NCBI GenBank assembly: GCA_963576725.1
Contig: OY755239.1
Location: 60,667,453 to 60,731,452 of the forward strand
Direction: 5' to 3'
Length of the DNA stretch: 64,000 nucleotides
Origin: Azorinus chamasolen
Lineage: Eukaryota; Mollusca; Bivalvia; Cardiida; Solecurtidae
This document shows positions 53,266 through 62,660 of this stretch, piece after piece. The notes beneath the pieces were generated by a model that saw nothing but the letters and a program-made list of their open reading frames with translations, ran no database searches and had not been told where the DNA came from. Position 1 is the stretch's first letter; the number at the start of each line of letters is the position of its first letter. Made by a program: the position numbers and the translations under genes.

Positions 53266-53442
53266 TTAACCCTTTCATCGCAAATGTCGCATAAATGCAC
53301 CAAGAAAAATAGTACAGTCCCAGATAAGGGACTTCACTTTTTGTCTTTTTGCATTTATTTATCTCATTTCCTTATTTTACCGTATAATTAAACAAAATTG
53401 GTTTGCAGACGACAATTAGAAATTTTGTGCCGAAAGGGTTAA
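53266..53442 (+). mobile_element. Family D MITE lacking its hairpin tip
   Basis: TTAACCCTTTCATCGCAAAT...TGTGCCGAAAGGGTTAA. GTCCCAGAT joins AAGGGACTTCAC directly, so the paired CAGACGCCGCC / GGCGGCGTCTG segment is deleted. Confidence 0.85.
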
Positions 53443-53464
53443 TGACGTAATTATGGAAAAAATA

Positions 53465-53532
53465 AGATAAACACAGTTGGTAGATAAACACAGTTGGTAG
53501 ATAAACACAGTTGGTAGATAAACACAGTTGGT
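53465..53532. repeat. 17-bp minisatellite, four units
   Basis: AGATAAACACAGTTGGT repeated four times without change. Confidence 0.97.
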
Positions 53533-53806
53533 CTTCTTTCTTTTTGATTGTATATTATCTTCTCTCTGCATAGTATGCTTATTATTTTGTATGCATGCAG
53601 TGACACGTGATATTAATAATAAGACACAATAAACTACAGTGAAATAAGAACGAGACGTTCCAGCATTCCGCATTCTGATCCCATGTGTATTAATCAAATA
53701 CACTAGTATCCTCGAATATCCGTCATAATAGAACGAGTGGTTATTTTTATTTTAAAAACAATTTCACAATGAAGAAAATATTCCAAAATAGGGAATTAAT
53801 ATACTA

Positions 53807-54040
53807 CATAAATACTTGAACTGATGTGATCTAATATTTCGACCACCAAGGGCCTTTTTCAAAGAGTAGCATGTCAAAATACATGTCACATTTTTATTAC
53901 ATGCATTCAGCTATAAAATCCTCTTTGATTTTATGGCTGAGTGCATGTAATAAAAATGTGACGTGTATTGTGACATGACAATCTTTGAAAAGGGCCCTTC
54001 GTGTTCGAAATATTAGATCAGAGCAGTTCAAGTATTTATG
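53807..54040. mobile_element. 234-bp palindrome O
   Basis: CATAAATACTTGAACT pairs with AGTTCAAGTATTTATG, AAGGGCCTTTTTCAAAGA with TTTGAAAAGGGCCCTT, ATGTCACATTTTTATTACAT with ATGTAATAAAAATGTGAC; tip AAAATCCTCTTTGATTTT. Half a copy lies at 21.3 kb. Confidence 0.85.
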
Positions 54041-54115
54041 TAAAAACAATTAGCAGATTTAGTATACCATGCTACTAGGCTATGAGCACCGTCTCCTTGA
54101 CGAATCCTTATCCCA

Positions 54116-54238
54116 TTAACCGCTATCTGTTTCGCATTTGCAAACAATTTGAATCCAGATGATGAGTAACAGACGACAAAATGTGCAGACGTGCAGACGA
54201 CAAAATGTGCAGACGACATTATTTGGCAGCGAAAGGGA
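54116..54238 (+). mobile_element. Family E deletion derivative
   Basis: TTAACCGCTATCTGTTTCGC, GCAAACAATTTGAATCCAGA, then TGATGAGTAA and three CAGACGACAAAATGTG-type units before GGCAGCGAAAGGG. The hairpin is lost. Confidence 0.72.
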
Positions 54239-54401
54239 AGATGTAACAGATGTTTTGTTTTGTTGCAATATGGTGTCATGGTTATGCTACCTTCATCACA
54301 TGTATCATTCGCGCCATTATAACACCATTATCATTATGATTTATAACATATGTCATTTACTTACATTTAATTACAGTTCACAAATATAGTATATTTTTTG
54401 G

Positions 54402-54589
54402 TTAAACCCTTTCCTTCATATAAACGCTTTTTCACGCATTTGCAAACAGAGTAGACCCAGATCAGACGGCTCCTAGAGCCGTCTGATCAGGGTATGCTCT
54501 GTTTGCTAATGGACTTTGATAGATCTGTTTCTTTAGTGTATAAAATGGCTATTGGAATTGGATTAAATTTAGAACAGGGGAAGGGTTAA
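54402..54589 (+). mobile_element. Family C TTAA MITE
   Basis: TTAAACCCTTTCCTTCATAT...ACAGGGGAAGGGTTAA. Hairpin GACCCAGATCAGACGGCTCC, TAGAGCCGTCTGATCAGGGT. The right arm is shortened. Confidence 0.9.
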
Positions 54590-54643
54590 AGTACATACAT
54601 GTAGTTTACACAGTACAAAAATGATATACATCCTTTCAAAAAT

Positions 54644-55148
54644 AAATTCTGAAGGGTGGTGATCCCCCGAAAGCAAACATTGCAACACAAAAAGAGAAAA
54701 TTGCAGACTCGGTTTTATTGAGTCTGTTCATGAGCAGTAATTGAAAGTGCAACACTGCTCACGCCCCCTAGCACCGGCTTAAGCGGTATTCAATTTTCAG
54801 AACAAGAAGTACTGAAATTCATGATCTCGAAGGATCAGAAGGTATAACAATACTGAGAATGAAATACGGGGCGACGTTTTACGGCCGCCACACAAGCACT
54901 TAACACCTGCTGTTGTGAAGATTATAAATTCTGAAGGGTAGTGATCCCCCGAAAGCAAAAATTGCAACACAAAAAGAGAAAATTGCAGACTCGGTTTTAT
55001 TGAGTCTGTTCATGAGCAGTAATTGAAAGTGCAACACTACGCACACCCCCTAGCACCGGCTTAAGCGGTATTCAAGTTTCAGAACAAGAAGTACTGAAAT
55101 TCATGATCTCGAAGGATCAGAAGGTATAACAACACTGAGAATGAAGTA
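54644..55148 (-). repeat. Family H tandem dimer (282 bp + partial)
   Basis: Units start AAATTCTGAAGGGTGGTG (54644) and AAATTCTGAAGGGTAGTG (54926). The second stops at GAGAATGAAGTA, before CGGGGCGAC. Confidence 0.82.
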
Positions 55149-55392
55149 AACCATATTTGTTCTGATATTACTGATATAGGTTTTACGTGCAGTGAAAACG
55201 GAATTAAACCGTGGACAATTTCACGTAATATAATTCTAATATAATGGATATAATGCTCCATTAAAATAAGTAGCCCATCTTATATAAATATCTGTTTACG
55301 CACCGTATACCAATGACATCAGAAATAGGATAATCTAAGGCGATGGTCGTGTCATTATGGGTTGTTTGTTTGTAGCAGTGTTTTACATCACT

Positions 55393-55563
55393 TTAACTCT
55401 TTCCCTGATGAATATCCATGTAGGAAATAATGACGTCATGAATATTAATAAGATTTTTTTAAAATGGCATTTGAGCTTAGGACATTTTGGCTCAGGCAGA
55501 AGCTGTAGAATCAGATCTATATTACACCATAAGCAAACAGAGCAGACCCTGAGCAGCTTCTCT
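55393..55563 (-). mobile_element. Family C, truncated in the hairpin
   Basis: TTAACTCTTTCCCTGATGAA, ATGACGTCATGAATATTAAT, AAGCAAACAGAGCAGACCC; breaks off in TGAGCAGCTTCTC. Confidence 0.8.
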
Positions 55564-55599
55564 AGTGACGTAATAAAGGGGTGCGGATAAACTTTGGTT

Positions 55600-55700
55600 T
55601 CTTAGAATAGAATAGAATATATATTAGGTTTTATTTACCAACCATGGACCCTCTTGGGTTACAAATGAATGCTTACTAAAACATTTATGATTAAAATAAT
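55600..55700 (-). repeat. Non-LTR retroelement 3' end
   Basis: On the minus strand: CAAGAGGGTCCATGGTTGG, TAAATAAAACCTAATATATA, then (TTCTA)n. AATAAA followed by a pentanucleotide tail is typical of bivalve LINE/SINE ends. The upstream body (55700-56000) was not recognised. Confidence 0.5.
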
Positions 55701-56062
55701 TGACATGAAACTAAAGCATGTGTATCATATCTTAGACACATATTGGTAAATCACATACATGTATAAACAACAATACATTTTATTCATCTTGCTTCCTCGT
55801 GAAGATCTAAGGCACATGGACACACCAGTCAAAACATTGGTTTATGTATCTGGCAAGCACTTCCAAGTGAGCTAGATCATCCTATTAGGTTTCTTCCGGT
55901 AGTATCTAGAATGTTTAGTGATACTACTAGCCGTTTCTAGGGCATAATGATCCTTAACAATGTAAGTACATGTATTTCAATTTTCTGTAAATATGCATAT
56001 GTTGATGGAATAACGGGAAAAATCCCCAATAGAATTATACAAATAAGAAAAGAAAATTGTTT
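55701..56062. other. No gene seen
   Basis: May belong to the element whose 3' end is at 55.6 kb; no reverse-transcriptase motif seen. Confidence 0.35.
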
Positions 56063-56163
56063 TGGGGGGTTATAGTTGGATTCGAACCTACGCTAGGTCA
56101 TACAAAACGTAAACTGAAAAGCTTTTTCTCCAACGGCTTAGCCCGCACGGCTACTCCGCCACC
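56063..56163 (-). repeat. tRNA-Leu/Ser-like sequence
   Basis: Minus strand GGCGGAGTAGCCGTGCGGGC then TAAGCCGTTGG resembles the D-arm of class II tRNAs. GGTTCGAATCC (56078-56088) is a perfect box B. The anticodon stem and acceptor do not fold cleanly and the length is too great, so it is a pseudogene or SINE head. Confidence 0.5.
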
Positions 56164-57375
56164 GACGGTAAACATCGCTGATTTATCACTTTTATCAACT
56201 TAATCCGCCGCTGGAGAAACGAGGTTTAATAAGAATCAAGTAGGAAAGCAAAGATTATAGATAAAAAGTACATTTTTCCATTCTACTCGCATGCTAATTG
56301 GATTAAGAAGCTCTTAAAAGGACGGAAATGGCATAGACCTAAATAATATGTTCAGCTCCATCGATTTATGAGTAGGTCAATCTAAAAATAGAAACTGAGC
56401 CTTCCGTTACTCGAATGTTATACGGAATGCAAAAATCATTGCACTTTGTTCTGGGATAAAACAATCATGTCCATTTGAATTAAAATATCGACAATCTGGA
56501 TTCAACTGATCCTATTGTTCAAATTCAATCACGTTTTCTGTAAATACTTTAATATTCAAACTCCTTTGTTAGTGATAGTTTGACTGCGTATTTTTTAAAT
56601 AACCAAAACTCGCGCATGCAAATACCCACAACTCGTCCTGTCCGGTAGACAGCGATATTCATTTTACTATCCCAATTCAAAACTCCTTGAGATACATTGT
56701 AAACAATCCCAGAATACGCCGACATCCAATTCCAACACTGTGGAGAAAGACGGAGGGGTCTCTCCAATATGTCATTATGAAACATCGACTAATAAATAGC
56801 CATGAGGTCATTATTTCTTACATATCGGGAGATTCAGCTAATGGCATTTGGAAGAAAGGCCCCAGAAGGTTTTTCGGTGCATTTCACAAATAAGATTGTT
56901 TCGTGTATAGGATACAGAAGAACATCGGGTAGATCTACTGACCTACGGCAAGTCGGATGGAAGACTTTCTTATATGAAACATCAAAATGCCCAGATGTGT
57001 AATTTCGAATGAGCGTGAATTGCACAATAGTGATTTACCATGTACACCTTTCAACGAGTCTGTTCTAATTCATAGCATCATCTGTCGTAAATTAATATTT
57101 AATCTGTGATTTATATCTTTGGTAATGAAAATCAAATCAAATTGGTAAATCGGATGAAATTAACTGTTCGGCAGATACTTATGCTGTTAATGCTGTATGG
57201 TTATCTACCTCCTCGTATGTCAGTTGCATTGCATATCAATTGATGACATAAAGATTGTTCATGTAATGTATTCAACGTTTAACTACATACAGTTATTCTT
57301 TTATTTATTTCCACATTGTTCAAGTACAATCCGTCATATTCTGGTACCATTCACTTGTCATGTTCAAGGCGAAAT
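56164..57375. other. No gene seen
   Basis: Frames at 56549-56785 (minus) and 56687-57025 (both strands) show no recognised motif; this is slightly GC-richer spacer DNA. Confidence 0.4.
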
Positions 57376-57600
57376 TTAACCCTTTCACTATTCTATATTT
57401 ATTCCAAATTTTAATACCTACTGCATATTCATGGACAAAATATGGAAGGTGGAACATTGTAGCAATAAATAAACAGATCTATCAAACTCCTTTAGTAAAC
57501 AGAGCAGACCCTGATCAGACGGCTCCTATATGAGCCGTAAGATCTGGGTCTACATTGTTTGCAGATGCATGAAAAGCTTTTATATGAGGGAAAGGGTTAA
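57376..57600 (-). mobile_element. Family C TTAA MITE
   Basis: TTAACCCTTTCACTATTCTA...TATGAGGGAAAGGGTTAA. Hairpin AACAGAGCAGACCCTGATC, GACGGCTCCTATATGAGCCG, GATCTGGGTCTACATTG. Confidence 0.9.
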
Positions 57601-57687
57601 ACAAAATATATGTATATGACACTTCATCCAAAAAGATTGGTGACCGATATTTGACAGAGAATGCTCTGCCATTATACCGCAGTTAAA

Positions 57688-57928
57688 TTAACCCTTTCGG
57701 TGCCAAATTTCTAATTGTCGTCTGCAAGTTTGTTAAATCATTCAGTAAAATAAGGAAATGAGATAAATAAATGCAAATTTCAAATTAATAAAGCATTGAT
57801 ATAGAAATAGAGATTGACACAAAAAGTGAAGTCCTCGATCAGATGCCGACTTGAAAAGGCGGCGTCTGATCTGGGACTGTACTATTTGTCTTGGTGCATT
57901 TATACAACATTGGCGGTGAAAGGGTTAA
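57688..57928 (-). mobile_element. Family D TTAA MITE
   Basis: TTAACCCTTTCGGTGCCAAA...GGCGGTGAAAGGGTTAA. Hairpin CAGATGCCGACTTG / AAAAGGCGGCGTCTG. Confidence 0.88.
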
Positions 57929-58124
57929 AAACAACACGATTGTACATTTTTAAAAGTATCACACTTAGTGTCGATGTGCCCTAGACACAGCCAAGCCGAT
58001 ATTTACTTTTCAGTAAGGCCTTTTGTGACGTTATGTCTTTTCTCACATACATTCCCCTTATCTCCGAGTTAGAACAACGGGTTAAGATTCCCTGATCTGT
58101 AACACGTGTAAGATCACTTTAGAA

Positions 58125-58151
58125 CATATATGACGTCATACGTCATATATG
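58125..58151. promoter_or_regulatory. Paired TGACGTCA-type palindrome
   Basis: CATATATGACGT-CAT-ACGTCATATATG: 12-bp perfect arms containing a CRE/ATF-like TGACGTCA and a second ACGTCA. No gene is adjacent, so a regulatory role is unsupported. Confidence 0.3.
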
Positions 58152-58239
58152 ACATCAAACCATGGAAACCGATGTTTACATGTCATTTAAACGGCGAAAA
58201 TACACCTTTTTGTTATGTGAGAAAAAGAATCTGATGCTC

Positions 58240-58335
58240 GTTGTCTTTTAAGATCACATGTTCCTATACTCAATAAGGTTCGCTTAATGACATTTTCTAA
58301 GGCTCGTTTAGGAAAATGTGATCTTAAAAGACAAC
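58240..58335. repeat. 96-bp imperfect palindrome
   Basis: GTTGTCTTTTAAGATCACAT pairs with ATGTGATCTTAAAAGACAAC; the middle holds AAGGTTCGCTTA and AAGGCTCGTTTA. Confidence 0.78.
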
Positions 58336-58399
58336 TCGCAACAGATCCTCTATATCATACTATTGCGTAAGTTGTGGCATCATATCGTGTCTTTTGTTT

Positions 58400-58575
58400 T
58401 TGATGAGCTTGGTTGAGGTTTGGTTTTACGGCACTGCTAATATGACGTTGGCACGGTACATACAATGAACAGGTAGTGTATGTGTTAGCGTGTATTTAAT
58501 TTGTGCTTCTAGTGTTGATGTACACTATCGTGTGCCATTTCCAAATTTCTGGCCTGACTTTTACTCTATTTATAT
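58400..58575. repeat. K repeat pieces
   Basis: GAGGTTTGGTTTTACGGCAC is the reversed K tail. It is followed by TTTGTGCTTCTAGTGTTGAT and CTATCGTGTGCCATTTCC in plus orientation, so two K parts meet head to head. Confidence 0.5.
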
Positions 58576-58590
58576 TAAATTTATGTATTC

Positions 58591-58838
58591 TCAACTCTTT
58601 CCCTTATGTAAGCGCATGTTTACGCATCTGCAAACAGAGTAGTCCCAGATCAGAGGCTCCTATAGGAGCCGTCTGATCAGGGTCTGCCCTGTTTGCTTTT
58701 GACATAATATAGGTCTGATTTTACAGTTTTTGACAAAGCGAAAATACCCCTTGAAAAGTATATATTAAACTAATTGAGCTTACAAATATTCACCCTGTCA
58801 TTAGTTCTTGCAATAATACTGAAGAGGGAAAAGGTTAA
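58591..58838 (+). mobile_element. Family C TTAA MITE
   Basis: TCAACTCTTTCCCTTATGTA...AGAGGGAAAAGGTTAA (left TTAA mutated to TCAA). Hairpin CAGATCAGAGGCTCCTATAG / GGAGCCGTCTGATCAGGG. Confidence 0.87.
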
Positions 58839-58929
58839 ACATTTGTCTGTGTCAAGTGATACTTACTTCCGAGTCGGTCAAACTTAAACGAATCATATGA
58901 CCAAGTATAGAACAGTAAGCAAATATAAG

Positions 58930-59120
58930 ACATTTGCAAACTGGGTAGACCTAGATCAAAGGGATCCGGGGGGGGGGGGGTTTCATTGATTAGAATGTAC
59001 ACTGTTAATCATAAATAATACTTTCGTCGGTGATATATTTTGATTGTTCTATTTGTTTAGTTAATATTTAGAAAGAAAGGGAGGTTCCAATTTTAATTAT
59101 TCATCCATTTAAGGGTTAAG
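58930..59120. mobile_element. Family L/C-like element with G14 tract
   Basis: GCAAACTGGGTAGACCTAGA, TCAAAGGGATCC, then 14 G (58967-58980), GATTAGAATGTACACTGTTA and CATTTAAGGGTTAAG. The hairpin tip is replaced by the G run. Confidence 0.5.
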
Positions 59121-59650
59121 ATCATTTGTTAGTAGGTTGTTTCATCTAGGTTCATAAGGCGTTCGTATATATATTACATCTTCCGCTGTACAATTCCCAA
59201 GACACTTTCGTAATGAGGACTAGCCGAACGTTGCTTATGTTCCACGTAAAATTTGATGGATTGTTGTCAATGTGTATTAATCCGAAAATGACAGTTAAAG
59301 CTAATAAATAATTTAAACTCACAATCAGTGCACGATTGATTACATTATGAGTTCTTATAGGTCATACAAAATGTTCACAGCGGTATACTTATCGATATCA
59401 GCGCTAAACAAAGCTAATGACTGATCAAACTCCTTTCTGTATTAAACTAAACTTACTTCTAATTCATTTCAGCTTTGAAGAAACCATTGAAAGATGGTCA
59501 GATAACTTGGATCAAATGAGATTTTCCAATTATTATGTCAGTACATGCGTTTAGCATTGACATTAAATACACTTTTGCGGAGTACAGGCAGACCACTGGA
59601 ATATCATGAATAAGGTTTTTTCTTTAACAAGACCGACAGTGTCATAAATA
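59121..59650. other. No feature recognised
   Basis: Nothing assigned. Confidence 0.42.
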
Positions 59651-59837
59651 CAGTAAAACCACTCTAAACGAAACGTTGAATTAGTATCAAAACAGATCTT
59701 CCATACCATACAGGTCGCAGTTTAATGCAGGTTGAAAAGCTTGTAGTAAGCTCCGAAGGGAACATTCTGCATGACTTGAACCCAGCATGAAGCAGTCAGC
59801 TACCTGTAAAATTCTGGTTTAAAGGGTTCTTAACATC
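59651..59837. mobile_element. Family A MITE (A2), right end decayed
   Basis: CAGTAAAACCACTCTAAACG after TA; GCAGTTTAATGCAGGTTGAA, TGCATGACTTGAACCCAGC; right end TTCTGGTTTAAAGGGTTCTT. Confidence 0.75.
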
Positions 59838-60299
59838 TCTCTTTTACAGTGCATTGTTGACATGAAACTCGTGCACTAACAACCGTTTGGCTGCTAGACC
59901 ACCGACAAATGTTTGCGAAATAAGAACCATTGTGTTGAATGCTACAACAGAAATTTGCTACCAAACAAAACGCCCACATGCTGCGAAACAACCACAATAA
60001 TGAGTTGAACTGTAAATTATTCCCCGCGGTAAAAATGTACATCTGAAACCGATATTTCAGACAATTAATTGGAAGTCGACTGACAGTAATATGTTAACGA
60101 CGTTGGTCATTATTCTTACAGGGTAAGGTATTCTCACAATACTGATAAATTACATCAGACTGTTTCAAAGTATTCTTGCAATCTAAGACAAATTGCGGTT
60201 ATAACTTCTTAATTATTTTACGGTGTATTGCGATAGTCTTGTAATTAGTGTTCACCGTCCGTCTTCCGCCATCCGTCGTGTGTCGTCCACCGTAATATA
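59838..60299. other. No gene seen
   Basis: The minus-strand frame 59830-60042 has no recognised motif. Confidence 0.42.
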
Positions 60300-60598
60300 T
60301 ACGTATTTACAAACAGAGTAGGGCCAAATCAGAATGTCGTGATCTGTTCTGCTAGCTAATGAAATGACATAGACCAGATTCTACAGTTCTGCAGTAAAAT
60401 ACTCTTGTCCATAGTGCCATTTGAACATACATTTAATACAGAGCAACATATAAAGGTGCGTACTCAAATAATAAAATCGTTCTTTCTGGTGTAGAAATAA
60501 GGAAGTTATTCTTGAAACTATTTTAATTAACCCATTTTATCTGGAGATCAGTAATAAATATTCATAGTCATTATTTCTTACACAAACATTCAGGTTAA
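60300..60598 (+). mobile_element. Degenerate family C with M sequence inside
   Basis: TTTACAAACAGAGTAGGGCC and ATAGACCAGATTCTACAG begin a C copy; ATATTCATAGTCATTATTTC, CAAACATTCAGGTTAA ends it. Between them AAGGTGCGTACTCAAATAAT and GGAAGTTATTCTTGAAAC belong to repeat M. Confidence 0.6.
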
Positions 60599-60804
60599 CC
60601 CATTCCCTCATAGGCTCTTTTAGACTCAAGCTCTTTGAATAACCAAAAAGGAACATTTACTAGAGAAAAGGACCTTTTTAGAATTGTGTAGTCTTGGAAC
60701 CATTGTGATAAATAGAGCATTTGCTCCTATGGAGCAAATGCTCTATTTATCATAATGGTTTCAAAAAGTAACGTGAATTTATGGAGGAAACAGTTAAGGG
60801 TTAA
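60595..60804 (+). mobile_element. Family F TTAA MITE abutting C
   Basis: TTAACCCATTCCCTCATAGG...AACAGTTAAGGGTTAA. Hairpin CATTGTGATAAATAGAGCAT, TTGCTCCTATGGAGCAA. Its left TTAA is also the right TTAA of the C copy. Confidence 0.88.
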
Positions 60805-61499
60805 AGAACATCGTTTAGCGACTGTGCTAACTTAAGTATTTCTTAATACCAGATGTCTTCACTACTTGCCACCCATGCGTATTTGGAAATCATATTCTTA
60901 GATATTACCAGTGCTTGCTTTCAAAATAGTTTATAGGCGTACATGTATACCGAATTCCTTCATATTGCTATTGATATAACAAATATACATGACTTTCACG
61001 AACAGAGATATCTTCCTATTACGGCTAGATTGTGACATTCAAACACCCCCATTCCCAACATAAGCGGTCCAATTCAAGCAATGAAAATGTCGTACAAAAC
61101 CTTTAAGACACAATGGGAATATAAAACAACTTCACCGAAATGGTTAAATTAGTTAATTAAGTACACAATACATGAACATTATCTTCAAAAGAAAAGTAAT
61201 AGCCTCGAATGATGCTAGCTTTCTATATACGGTTCTCAGAATCTGAATCATTTGTACGGATGGGTTCCTCGCAGTGTCATCTATCAAAGTCATTTCAAAT
61301 ATATTTGCATAGGAATACAAAAATAACGTGAGGGGTAAGGATAGTGTTTCATATATGGTTATATACGTTTTCACTTTCAAAAGTATTACTTTCAGAAAGG
61401 AATTATCCGCAGGCCAAACTGAGAAAGTTAGAGACATACTTACGCGATTGTGTTTTGTCAGTGCATTTAGATATCTTACTTACTAAGGTCTGCATTGTA
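60805..61499. other. No gene seen
   Basis: A 94-codon minus-strand frame (61153-61437) has no recognised motif. Confidence 0.42.
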
Positions 61500-61899
61500 C
61501 CTGGTCTCCTGATGATACATCCATATGTCAAATATTTAAGAGCTATGTCATAAGACAAGACAGTTCTGGCACATACAATAGTTTCCTACTTAAGGTATAC
61601 AAATGTGGCCTCTAGGTCACAGGTCAAGGTCACATAAAGGTCCTCATGGTTTCTAACGCTCATAATGATACATCCACAGTCTCAAGTATCTAAACCTTTG
61701 ATAAAAATACAAAAAAAAAACGTTCTGGCACGGACAATAGTTTCCAATTTAAGGTAATTTATAAATTTAACCCCGGTGTCACAGATGAAGGTCGTCATGG
61801 TTTGAGACCCTGGTTCCCACCATGATACATTCACATGTCAAATATCTAAGGCCTATCTCAAAGATCAAACAAGTTCTGGAACGGATACTATTTATCTAT

Positions 61900-62142
61900 T
61901 TAACCCTTTCCCTTATATAAACGTGTTTTCACGCAAACAGAGTAGACCCAGATCCTAGAGGAGCCGCCTGATCAGGGTCTGCGCTGTTTGCTTATGGAAA
62001 TTGGTAGACCTGTTTCTTTAGTTTCTAAAATGGCTACAATATTCCACCTTGCATATTTCAATATTCATGTGTACCTATTTCGTCAATAAATATTCAGTAG
62101 GTAATGAAAGTTGGAATAAACACAGAACAGGGACAGTGTTAA
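61900..62142 (+). mobile_element. Family C TTAA MITE (first of a tandem pair)
   Basis: TTAACCCTTTCCCTTATATA...CAGGGACAGTGTTAA. The left hairpin arm is shortened (CCAGATCCTAGAGGAGCC). Confidence 0.87.
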
Positions 62143-62394
62143 CCATTTCCTTTATGTAAGCGCATTTTCGCGCATCTGAAAACAGGGTAGACCCAGATCA
62201 AACGGCTCCCATAGGAGCCGTCTGATCAGTGTCCGCTCTGTTTGCTTATGGTGTAATATAGATCTGAATCTATAGATGCTGCCGGAGCCAAAATATCATG
62301 TGTTCATATGCCATTATAAAATAATCTTATTAATATTTATGACGTAATTATTTTTACATGAATATTCAACAGGGAAATGGTTAAGGTACATACA
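62139..62394 (+). mobile_element. Family C TTAA MITE (second of a tandem pair)
   Basis: TTAACCATTTCCTTTATGTA...CAACAGGGAAATGGTTAA, sharing TTAA 62139-62142 with the first. Hairpin CAAACGGCTCCCATAGGAGC, CGTCTGATCAGTGTCC. Confidence 0.9.
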
Positions 62395-62660
62395 TTTGGT
62401 ATTGAGTTCAAAGGTCAATGTCAGCATGATACGCGGTACTTCGATACATGTCAAATGTTTAAGCCTTAAATCAAAGGACAAGAAAAGAAAAGTTCTAGCC
62501 CGGACAAGGTTTAAGTGAGAAGAACGGGAAGAACGGGAAGAACGAGAGGAACTAAAACAATATATCTCCCTTCTGGGAAGGGGAGACATAATCATACACC
62601 AGGCTGTATTCGGATGGTATTTAGAACAAATTACACGCGCGTGTGGCATAATCATTTCCA

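Larger units (their letters stand above)
61500..62600 (+). mobile_element. Helentron/HINE-like element P with tandem core
   Basis: About four units of 153-157 bp share ATGATACATCCAYATGTCAA, AAGTTCTGGCACGGACAATA and AGGTCACAGGTCAAGGTCAC. They end at CCCGGACAAGGTTTAAGTG, then (GAACGGGAA)n, AACTAAAACAATATATCTCC and a CTTCTGGGAAGGGGAGACATAAT hairpin. Tandem core, microsatellite-like tract and 3' hairpin are the plan of bivalve Helentron-type elements. Two C elements are nested inside (61900-62394). No Rep/helicase frame. Confidence 0.68.

Noticed and set aside
53440..53540. CRISPR-like array of regularly repeated AGATAAACACAGTTGGT
   Set aside because: Four head-to-tail units with no spacers: a minisatellite. 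The genome is eukaryotic.
56063..56163. Functional tRNA-Leu or tRNA-Ser gene
   Set aside because: Box B is perfect and the D-arm good, but acceptor and anticodon stems do not pair and the length is excessive.
58125..58151. CRE-type enhancer
   Set aside because: TGACGTCA also occurs inside family C elements (43.4 and 55.4 kb), and no gene is adjacent; listed only as a palindrome with low confidence.
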